Below are positions 56,782 through 64,000 of a stretch of DNA of 64,000 nucleotides, piece by piece. The stretch is taken from the NCBI GenBank assembly GCA_030141605.1, contig JAQGDQ010002396.1:1-64000 (forward strand), written 5' to 3'. A model generated the notes under the pieces. It had not been told where the DNA came from and did not search any database. It saw nothing but the letters and a program-made list of their open reading frames with translations. Source of the stretch: Tubiluchus corallicola (lineage: Eukaryota; Priapulida; Priapulimorpha; Priapulimorphida; Tubiluchidae). How positions within the stretch are numbered: the stretch's first letter is position 1; each line of letters starts with the position of its first letter. Made by a program: the position numbers and the translations under genes.

Positions 56782-56908
56782 TAAAAGCCGATTTTTTTAT
56801 TAATATTTAGGTGAATGCTGGACTCTAGTTTTGAAATAAAGTAAGCTTTAAGTTATGAGGAAAAGATGCATAAGCCTATAAGGTATTGCATAAAAAAAGG
56901 CAGCGTTT

Positions 56909-59458
56909 ATGGAAAGCACAATCTATAGGGTTCAACGGCAAGTAGAGAGCAGGAAATTAGAAACTGTATGGTTACTTGCTAAAAGCTTTCCTAGTTGCCT
57001 TTCTTTTATGCAAACGGGAGCGCATCCTGATGACGAAGCCAGCCATCTCCTTGCCTACTTAGCCAGAAAACATGGTATGCGTGTTCTTTGGACATGTGCG
57101 ACAAGAGGAAAAGGAGGGCAGAATGCTATAAGCGCTCACGCGGAAGGAGCGTTGGCTTTAATGCGCACACAGGAAATGGCGGAAGCCGCTCGGAAAATAC
57201 CGATGTCCGTTCATTGGATCAATGAAAATGAGCAGGATACAATCTGTGATTTTGGTTTTTCTGTCTCAAAAAAAGAGACAGAGGAAAAATGGAGTAAAGA
57301 AAAATTCCTGAAAAGACTTGTTACTATTATTCGGCGGGAAAAGCCGGATATTTTATGCCCGTCTTTTTTAGATGTTCCTGGTCAGCATGGGCATCATCGA
57401 GCCGTGACGGAAGCGACAATTGAGGCTTTTGAGCTCGCGGCGTCTTCATCGTATAAGACGGGCGATCTGAAACCATGGTCTGTCGGAAAGCTTTACGAAC
57501 CTGCCTGGTCTGGAAAAGGGCAAACCTATGATGATGACACGCCTCCGCCTGAAGCGTCAACAACTCTTGACACACAAGAGTATGATCCTTTCGCGGGAGC
57601 AACCTACTGTCAGATAGGGGAGCAATCAAGATTCTTTCATAAAACGCAGGGAATGGGACAGTGGCTCGGGGAAAATCAAGAGGAGATTCCTTTCTTCGGG
57701 CAGAGAAAATTTTCTCTGCATCTTCTGAAGTCACGTGTAGATCATGGTATGGAAGATCATGAAGACACTATTGAGAAGGGATTCTCTGTAACCTTTCTGG
57801 ATTGGGCTGAAAAACTGCCCAAGGACTTAAAAGAGCCTATGGAAACGCTCGGAAAAACCCTTGGCGGTTTTGCGTCATTATTTCCGCGCTTTGAGGAAAT
57901 GACTGCTTGTGCGTTTGACTGTTTAGAGATGATTTCCTCTATACAGGTTATTTTGAAAAAAAAGGATTATATATCCTTTTTTGACTCTTTAAATCACCGT
58001 CTATGTCATAAGGCGCGGCAGCTTAACGCGCTAATAGCGTTAACATCCAATATTGTCTCTCGGTTTGAAATTAGTGAATCTCCTTTAATCGCGCGTCAGA
58101 AAAACACGTTTGAAATCCATATTTTTAACGGAGGATCGTTCCCTGTTGGTCTATCGAAAATTCATATAGAGGCTCCATCAGGCTGGTTCGTTCATATAGA
58201 GCCGTTTCATCACGACACGATTTTAAAAGAAAATGAAGCTCTATCCATACCTGGTTTTATTATTCCGAGTAAAAATGATGATCCTGCACTATTGTTTGAT
58301 AAAGAGTTTGATCCTTTAAGGCGTTTTGATCGTGTGAAAGCAAGTGTGACTCTTCAATGGGGCAATCGAGAGTGGACACAGGATATTCACCCCGAGCGGA
58401 AACTCTATACTCTTCCTGAGGTTTATCTTAAAAATCAAACGCTGAAATTTTTATGTTCTCAAAAATCTACACAGGAGCGTATCGTTCTTTTTAATGCGTC
58501 AGAGCAGAAAAAAGACGGGGAAATAACGGTTGAGTTTACAGAGAAAGAAGCGCCGGAAGTTACGAGTGAAGCGATAACCCTTCAGCCGTTCACAGAGCAA
58601 GGCGCGGCTTTATCCGTACCTTTTGATACAAAATATCAAGATAAAATATATAATTTTCAGCTTTATTTTAATCACCATCCTCTTTACCTTTATGAGGAGA
58701 TTGATCTCCCGCATATAGGTCAAAGTCTTCCCTATGTTAAGAAAGCAGAAGGAAAGCTTTTATCTTTAGGAGGAAAGCCTGTATGCCCGTTGCGCATTGG
58801 ATGGGTCAACAGTGGTAATGATACGGTCAATAGAGAGCTTAGGCAATTGGGATTTCAAGTAACGGAGCTGTCGGCTTCTTGCTTGCGCACAGTTTCTCTG
58901 CGGGCATTTGATACGATTCTTATTGGGATTTGTGCGCGTGCGAATCTAGGTGAGGTTTTTGATAGATTTATGGAAAATGTTTGCCAATGGGTTTATGAGG
59001 GTGGGAATCTTGTCAGCTTGTATCAACGGGGGCAGGATGGACCGGATATGTCTTCATTATGGCCTGGCAAGCTTGTTTTTGGCGCGCCTTCCTTACGATG
59101 GAGGGTGACGAATCCACAGGCTCCTATCGTTATGAAGCGGCAGGATCATCCTCTTTTCCGCTCGCACTACACAATAGAAGAAGAGGATTGGGATAATTGG
59201 ATTCATGAACGAGGCTTGTATTTTGTTGATGAGAGAGCGTCGGCTTATGAATCTTTATTGACAGTTCAGGATCCTATAGCGGATACTATTTTTGATGGCG
59301 CGTTAGTTTCGGGTGTTTTTGGAAAAGGGCGCCATACGCACTGCGCGTTAAGTTTACATAGGCAGCTTAATCATATGGTTCCTGGTGCTGTGCGGCTTTT
59401 TGTTAATCTTATTTCGTCTCCGGAGGCTCAAAAAAAATACGCCGAAAATAAAGCTTGA
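56909..59458 (+). CDS. PIG-L family deacetylase, three-domain protein
   Basis: 849 residues. The N-terminal LmbE/PIG-L domain has Ala-His-Pro-Asp-Asp-Glu at 38-43 and a later Pro-Gly-Gln-His-Gly-His-His (zinc ligands and catalytic residues), as in GlcNAc N-deacetylases. About 390-600 is a beta-sandwich (NEW3-like), and about 628-840 resembles a class I amidotransferase-like/ThuA-type fold. No signal peptide is seen, so it should act in the cytoplasm on imported sugar. It lies 127 bp after the lyase gene and 15 bp before the binding protein gene. Confidence 0.82.
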   Translation: MESTIYRVQRQVESRKLETVWLLAKSFPSCLSFMQTGAHPDDEASHLLAYLARKHGMRVLWTCATRGKGGQNAISAHAEGALALMRTQEMAEAARKIPMSVHWINENEQDTICDFGFSVSKKETEEKWSKEKFLKRLVTIIRREKPDILCPSFLDVPGQHGHHRAVTEATIEAFELAASSSYKTGDLKPWSVGKLYEPAWSGKGQTYDDDTPPPEASTTLDTQEYDPFAGATYCQIGEQSRFFHKTQGMGQWLGENQEEIPFFGQRKFSLHLLKSRVDHGMEDHEDTIEKGFSVTFLDWAEKLPKDLKEPMETLGKTLGGFASLFPRFEEMTACAFDCLEMISSIQVILKKKDYISFFDSLNHRLCHKARQLNALIALTSNIVSRFEISESPLIARQKNTFEIHIFNGGSFPVGLSKIHIEAPSGWFVHIEPFHHDTILKENEALSIPGFIIPSKNDDPALLFDKEFDPLRRFDRVKASVTLQWGNREWTQDIHPERKLYTLPEVYLKNQTLKFLCSQKSTQERIVLFNASEQKKDGEITVEFTEKEAPEVTSEAITLQPFTEQGAALSVPFDTKYQDKIYNFQLYFNHHPLYLYEEIDLPHIGQSLPYVKKAEGKLLSLGGKPVCPLRIGWVNSGNDTVNRELRQLGFQVTELSASCLRTVSLRAFDTILIGICARANLGEVFDRFMENVCQWVYEGGNLVSLYQRGQDGPDMSSLWPGKLVFGAPSLRWRVTNPQAPIVMKRQDHPLFRSHYTIEEEDWDNWIHERGLYFVDERASAYESLLTVQDPIADTIFDGALVSGVFGKGRHTHCALSLHRQLNHMVPGAVRLFVNLISSPEAQKKYAENKA

Positions 59459-59473
59459 TAAAGGAAAATTTCT

Positions 59474-60730
59474 ATGAAAAAACAGATATATATGTTTCTT
59501 TTTATGATGGGTATTTTTATAATCACGGTAGGAAACGCTTTTGCTGAAAAAGTTGAAATTGAATATTGGCAATATTCATATAAAACACGTATGGACGCTG
59601 TCAATAAGCTTATTAAACAATTTGAGCAGGATAATCCCACTATAAAAGTTAAGCATGTGACGATTCCTTACGCGAGTTATCGGACGAAAATCACCGCCGC
59701 TATTGGAAGTGGACAGGGGCCTGATCTTGTTCAGTTATATTATGGTTGGTTGGATGATTTTCTGAAAGCTGGGCTTTTGCAACCTTTATCAGAAGATATT
59801 TTCGATTATCAAAATCTAGACGATGAATTTTTTGATATGGTTAATATTATGAAGAAAGAGGGGCGATATTATGCTCTTCCAACGGCTGTTCGCTCCTTGG
59901 CGCTTTTCTGGAACAAGGATATTTTCAAAGAAGTTGGGCTTGATCCCGAGCGCCCTCCAAAAACACTTGAGGAACTTCGGGAGTATGCTAAAAAGCTTGC
60001 GAAATATGATAAAAGGGGCAATATTATTCGCCTTGGCCTTTCCATTTCGATGATAGGTCAGGGGCATCATTGGTGGAGAGAGGTTCTTGTCCGACAATTT
60101 GGTGGTATTCCTTATACGGACGATTACACGCGTGTTACCTATCAGGACAAAGGTGGAAAAGAGGCTATTGACTATTTATCTTATTTTTTACGGGATGATT
60201 TAACGTCAAAAACGTCCTTTACAGCGGAAGAGGCCATTGGATTTACAAGTGGTCTTCAGGCTATGCAAATTGACGGCTCGTTTCGCTTGGGGACATTTGA
60301 CACCGCTAGGCGGTTAAATTATGGAGTGGCGGAACTTCCGGAGCATAACGGTATCAAGTCGACGTTTGCTTCTTATTGGGTGAATGGCGTGACAACGAAG
60401 GCAAAGGGAGCCAAAGCGCAAGCCGCAATGAAATTTCTACGTTATCTAACCTCTGAAGAGGCAATGGCGACATGGATGGATGTTGTCGGAGAGCTTCCTG
60501 CGAGAAAATCAATAGCTCTGCAGGATAAATATCTCAATCATCCGAAGTATGGCCCTTTTATTAAGGGGCTTTCCTATGCGCATGCTACGGTTTTTGTGAA
60601 CGAGACGGAGCAGCGGAAAATCACGAGTCAAATGCTGGATCGTGTTATTTTAGAAAATGTCTCTTCGGAAGAGACGGTTCAGCGGGCTGCGCAGGAAGAG
60701 CAAAGACTTATCGATAACGCGTTACAATAA
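59474..60730 (+). CDS. ABC sugar transporter substrate-binding protein (family 1)
   Basis: 418 residues. Signal peptide of about 24 residues ending Ala-Phe-Ala. The mature protein has the family 1 pattern: Glu-Tyr-Trp-Gln-Tyr-Ser, Phe-Glu-Gln-Asp-Asn-Pro, Gly-Pro-Asp-Leu-Val-Gln and Leu-Ala-Leu-Phe-Trp-Asn-Lys-Asp. It is a periplasmic receptor for an oligosaccharide or sugar conjugate. SD AAAGGAAA upstream. Co-transcribed with two permeases. Confidence 0.93.
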   Translation: MKKQIYMFLFMMGIFIITVGNAFAEKVEIEYWQYSYKTRMDAVNKLIKQFEQDNPTIKVKHVTIPYASYRTKITAAIGSGQGPDLVQLYYGWLDDFLKAGLLQPLSEDIFDYQNLDDEFFDMVNIMKKEGRYYALPTAVRSLALFWNKDIFKEVGLDPERPPKTLEELREYAKKLAKYDKRGNIIRLGLSISMIGQGHHWWREVLVRQFGGIPYTDDYTRVTYQDKGGKEAIDYLSYFLRDDLTSKTSFTAEEAIGFTSGLQAMQIDGSFRLGTFDTARRLNYGVAELPEHNGIKSTFASYWVNGVTTKAKGAKAQAAMKFLRYLTSEEAMATWMDVVGELPARKSIALQDKYLNHPKYGPFIKGLSYAHATVFVNETEQRKITSQMLDRVILENVSSEETVQRAAQEEQRLIDNALQ

Positions 60731-60743
60731 AAGATAATAGCTG

Positions 60744-61640
60744 ATGAAACAATGGTATAATAATCTAACAATTTACCAACGGCGTGTTATTAAAGCGTGG
60801 TTATTTTTATCTGTTCCGCTTCTTTATTTTATTGGTGTCCGCTTTATACCCACGTTAAGCACATTTGCGCTTTCATTTATGGAATGGAGTGTGCTTGGGG
60901 AAAAAACATGGGTCGGGTTTGGTAATGTTCATCAAATGATTCAAGACCCTGTGTTTTTAAAAAGTTTTCAAAATACATTTGTTTATGTATTTATAGGGAT
61001 TCCTATAAGCTTGCTGCTGTCTTTTTTAATTGCGTATGCGTTGGATAAAGTTATTTGGGGACATACATTTTTACGGTCGCTTTATTTTCTTCCTTTTATG
61101 ACGACAGCGGCTGTTATCGGGTGGGTATGGCGCTGGATGTACCAGCCGCTTCCTACGGGTATTTTTAATAATATTCTGAGCGCGATTGGCTTTGATCCTC
61201 AGCCTTTTCTTTTTTCCACAAGCCAATCTCTTTTAGCGATTTTAGCCGCGAGTGTCTGGCAAGGGCTTGGATTTAATATTATTATTTTTATTGCGGGTTT
61301 ACGAGCGATTCCTTCTAGTTATTATGAGGCTGCCCGTATTGATGGTGCTGGCGAGGGGATGATTTTGGTGGATATTACGTTACCGCAGTTAAAGCCGACG
61401 ATTATTTTTTTGACTATTATGTCTTCGATCGGATTTTTGCGAATATTTGATTTTATCTATAATATGACTCATGATGGCGAAGGGGGACCTTTGGATTCAT
61501 CGCGAACACTTGTTATCCATATTTATAAAACAGCCTTTGATAACTATCAAATGGGGTATGCCGCTCTTCAAACAGTTGTTCTTTTTCTGTTTATTCTTAT
61601 CTTTACGATTCTACAGATGAAGTTGCTAAAGGCACGATAA
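60744..61640 (+). CDS. ABC sugar transporter permease, MalF/UgpA type
   Basis: 298 residues with six membrane segments. The EAA loop (Tyr-Tyr-Glu-Ala-Ala-Arg-Ile-Asp-Gly-Ala-Gly, about residue 192-202) contacts the ATPase. It starts 13 bp after the binding-protein gene. The first of two permease subunits of a carbohydrate importer. Confidence 0.94.
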   Translation: MKQWYNNLTIYQRRVIKAWLFLSVPLLYFIGVRFIPTLSTFALSFMEWSVLGEKTWVGFGNVHQMIQDPVFLKSFQNTFVYVFIGIPISLLLSFLIAYALDKVIWGHTFLRSLYFLPFMTTAAVIGWVWRWMYQPLPTGIFNNILSAIGFDPQPFLFSTSQSLLAILAASVWQGLGFNIIIFIAGLRAIPSSYYEAARIDGAGEGMILVDITLPQLKPTIIFLTIMSSIGFLRIFDFIYNMTHDGEGGPLDSSRTLVIHIYKTAFDNYQMGYAALQTVVLFLFILIFTILQMKLLKAR

Positions 61641-61656
61641 AAAGGAAAGAAAACAG

Positions 61657-62505
61657 ATGGTAAAGCATAGCGAAACACTCACCTATAAAAAAAGAGCTTC
61701 ACCTGGGAAAGTCATTCTTTGGACAATTTTGTTTCTTGGGGGCGTTCTTATGGTTACGCCTTTGATCTACATGTTTTCAGGTTCCTTTAAATATTCTTAT
61801 GAACTTTATGGGCTGAATGTTATTCCTGAAGAGATAACATTAGAAAATTACGTCATTATTCTTCAGGACTCTTATTTTTTATCATGGTTTAAAAACTCTT
61901 TGATAACATCGACAATTGTTACTTTGTCGGTTCTTTTTTTTGATAGTCTGGTAGGGTATGTGTTATGTAAGTTTCAGTTTAAAGGTCGTCGGATTGTTTT
62001 TCTTGCGATTTTATCGACATTGATGATTCCGACGGAAATGCTTGTTCTTCCTTGGTATAACATGGCTGTTATGTTTGGCTGGACAGATACTTATTGGGGA
62101 ATTATGTTCCCTGGTCTTATTACGGGATTTGGTGTTTTTTTAATACGGCAATTTTTTCAGTCTGTTCCTGACGATTTTATTGAAGCCGCTCGTATTGATG
62201 GGCTGGGGGAGTTTCGAATCTGGTGGTCTATTGCTATGCCGATGATTACGCCGGCTCTTTCGGCTCTGGCTATTTTTACATTTTTAGGAAATTGGTCAGC
62301 TTTTTTATGGCCTTTAATTGTAACATCCGATATAGAGCTTTTTACAATTCCTGTTGGCATCGCCTCTATCAATGGAGAATTTCTGGCGCAATGGGAAGTC
62401 ATGATGGCAGGGGCTGCGCTGGCGACGTTCCCAAGCTTGATTGTCTTTATTATTTTTCAAAAATATATTGTTCGGGGCGTGATGCTCTCTGGGTTAAAAG
62501 GATAG
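61657..62505 (+). CDS. ABC sugar transporter permease, MalG/UgpE type
   Basis: 282 residues with six membrane segments and the EAA loop Phe-Ile-Glu-Ala-Ala-Arg-Ile-Asp-Gly-Leu-Gly near 173-183. AAAGGAAAG lies upstream. It pairs with the preceding permease. No ATP-binding subunit is in the window; it may lie beyond the right edge or be a shared MsmK/UgpC-type ATPase. Confidence 0.94.
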   Translation: MVKHSETLTYKKRASPGKVILWTILFLGGVLMVTPLIYMFSGSFKYSYELYGLNVIPEEITLENYVIILQDSYFLSWFKNSLITSTIVTLSVLFFDSLVGYVLCKFQFKGRRIVFLAILSTLMIPTEMLVLPWYNMAVMFGWTDTYWGIMFPGLITGFGVFLIRQFFQSVPDDFIEAARIDGLGEFRIWWSIAMPMITPALSALAIFTFLGNWSAFLWPLIVTSDIELFTIPVGIASINGEFLAQWEVMMAGAALATFPSLIVFIIFQKYIVRGVMLSGLKG

Positions 62506-62509
62506 TATA

Positions 62510-64000
62510 ATGCCTACAGTAGAAAATGATCCTAAAAATCTCCACTCTTTTCCGGCGGAGTCCTTTAAATCTTATGTGTTGGCGCCTTTATTTGATTTAT
62601 CAAAAGGCAATTTTTTTAACTCTATGCGGGCTATTCACGAAGCGCATGCTCTTATGCTTCAAGAGCAGGAAATTCTCTCACGGAAAGAAGCCGCACGTCT
62701 TTTGCGAGCTCTTGATGAAATCGCTCTTTCTGACACGATTACACAGCAAGTGTATACAGGGGAGCAAGAAGATTTTTTCTTTTTTATTGAGCATCTCATG
62801 GAGCAGAAGCTCGGCGGTGATCTCGCTGGAAAGCTTCATACAGGAAGAAGCCGTAACGATATTGATCAAACGCTTTTTCGGATGGAAATGATAAGCGCCT
62901 TATCGCCGTTTATTGAAGCGTTGTTCAATCTGATTGATCATATTCTTCAAAAGGCGCGTCAAAATACCCATACGCTTGTTCTTCTTCATACGCATGGGCA
63001 GCCGGCGCAGCCTTCGACTTATGCGCATTATTTACTTGCTGTAAGCGAGTGTCTTTTACGTCATATGAAAAAAATAAGTTATGCTTTTGACGATGTTGAC
63101 TGTTGTCCAATGGGCGCTGCTGCGATTACTACAACGGGATTTCCTCTTCATCGTAAAAGGGTGGCGCAACTTCTTGGTTTTAGAGATATACAGGAAAATT
63201 CTTATGGGTGTATAGCCTCCTGTGATTGGGCGACGGGCGTTTATGCGGCACTTTCTATTTTATTTATTGATTTCAGCCGTTTTATTCAGACATTTACTCA
63301 TTGGACAAGCTTTGAGTTTGCGCAGTTGGATGTTCCTGACGGCCTTGTGCAAACCAGCTCGATTATGCCTCAGAAGCGCAATCCTGTTCTTTTAGAGCAT
63401 ATGAGATTACAGGCTTCCATGGCATTGGGGACTTGTCAAAAAACCATTCAGACAATGCATAATACATCTTTTACCGATATGAATGACAATGAGGCGGAAG
63501 TTCATTTTGAGGGGTATAAAACCTTTCTTTTAGGGGAAAGGCTTTCTAGGCTGATGGCGGATTTTATTGAAGGGTCTGAGATTAACGGGAAGCAAGTTCA
63601 GAAATGGATTGATAAAAGCTGTGCGACTATTACAGAGTTGGCTGATACGCTTGTTCGGGAGGAAAATATATCCTTTCGCCAAGCGCACCATGTCGCTTCT
63701 AAAGTCGCGCAGAGCGCGGTTCAAAATCATCATTCTCTTTCTCAATTTTCTCCGGATCATCTTTCAGCGATTTACCGGGAGATTCGGGGTATTTCTTTGA
63801 AATCATCGCCGGATAAGCTGATAAAGGCGCTGGATCCGGCTTATTTTGTTTCACGCAGAACATTGCCAGGAGGGCCGGCTCAATCTGCTGTTAACAGTGC
63901 GCTTTCTCAACAAAAGGAGCGGCTGGAAACCCTATATAAATGGCAAAAAGAATGGAAAGAACGCTATAAAGGCGCGAAAATATTACGACAGCAAGCAAAA
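62510..64000 (+). CDS. Argininosuccinate lyase-family protein, 3' end beyond the right edge
   Basis: 497 codons are open from the ATG at 62510 to the window end with no stop. AAAGG lies upstream; the start follows the permease stop by 4 nt, so translation is probably coupled. Superfamily motifs: His-Thr-Gly-Arg-Ser-Arg-Asn-Asp at 110-117, the catalytic Thr-His near 161-162 in His-Thr-His-Gly-Gln-Pro-Ala-Gln-Pro, and Ser-Ser-Ile-Met-Pro-Gln-Lys-Arg-Asn-Pro at 283-292. The ArgH Ser-Asp-Arg-Asp motif is Ser-Cys-Asp-Trp here, and the run before the Ser-Ser pair differs. It is therefore probably a lyase for another substrate, linked to the ABC importer and PIG-L enzyme. Confidence 0.85.
   Translation, partial: MPTVENDPKNLHSFPAESFKSYVLAPLFDLSKGNFFNSMRAIHEAHALMLQEQEILSRKEAARLLRALDEIALSDTITQQVYTGEQEDFFFFIEHLMEQKLGGDLAGKLHTGRSRNDIDQTLFRMEMISALSPFIEALFNLIDHILQKARQNTHTLVLLHTHGQPAQPSTYAHYLLAVSECLLRHMKKISYAFDDVDCCPMGAAAITTTGFPLHRKRVAQLLGFRDIQENSYGCIASCDWATGVYAALSILFIDFSRFIQTFTHWTSFEFAQLDVPDGLVQTSSIMPQKRNPVLLEHMRLQASMALGTCQKTIQTMHNTSFTDMNDNEAEVHFEGYKTFLLGERLSRLMADFIEGSEINGKQVQKWIDKSCATITELADTLVREENISFRQAHHVASKVAQSAVQNHHSLSQFSPDHLSAIYREIRGISLKSSPDKLIKALDPAYFVSRRTLPGGPAQSAVNSALSQQKERLETLYKWQKEWKERYKGAKILRQQAK

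Noticed and set aside
62526-62891. 121-codon plus-strand ORF at the right end
   Set aside because: It is a +1-type shadow of the argininosuccinate-lyase-family gene, whose true frame is open from 62510 to the edge.

Overview
The window looks like part of the chromosome of a low-to-moderate G+C alphaproteobacterium. The support is the 1,616-residue NAD-specific glutamate dehydrogenase, the HemJ-type protoporphyrinogen oxidase, the fabD-fabG-acpP-fabF-mltG-gmk block and the heme genes beside a probable replication origin. I cannot name the genus. No prophage, insertion sequence, CRISPR array or rRNA is visible. The only RNA gene found is a tRNA-Glu(CUC).

Left part (1-12.5 kb): a SulP transporter open at the left edge; an FCD-type GntR regulator divergent from a NagB-family deaminase and a TRAP transporter (dctPQM); two small lipoproteins; glmU-glmS for UDP-GlcNAc synthesis; a phosphoglycolate phosphatase and an EamA exporter. 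Together these suggest uptake and breakdown of an amino sugar or related sugar next to the anabolic GlcNAc genes.

Middle (12.5-31 kb): the large GDH, priA, leuA (with a possible leader peptide and hairpin), mreB, xylB, rpsD, then type II fatty acid synthesis, mltG and gmk. From 30.8 to 49.9 kb nearly all genes are on the minus strand: a lipase-like hydrolase, glpD, a hybrid histidine kinase, the der-bamB-yfgM outer-membrane assembly block, cvpA-radA, an MFS transporter, tRNA-Glu, glnE, and hemE-hemH-hemJ.

At 49.86-50.25 kb an AT-rich, gene-free stretch lies between hemE (minus) and a PdxA-family gene (plus). It carries a cluster of near-consensus DnaA boxes. Gene direction flips there, and G/C balance appears to flip as well. 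Since the Caulobacter origin is hemE-linked, this is a good candidate oriC.

Right part (50.2-64 kb): pdxA-like, bioB, a small cupin, purB and an aspartate aminotransferase, then a six-gene plus-strand cluster that runs off the right edge. That cluster encodes a secreted CBM32/PL14-like protein, a three-part PIG-L deacetylase, a sugar-type ABC importer without its ATPase, and an argininosuccinate-lyase-family enzyme with altered substrate motifs. It reads as an uncharacterised uptake and catabolism system for an acylated amino-sugar glycan or conjugate, and it is the most novel gene set in the window.
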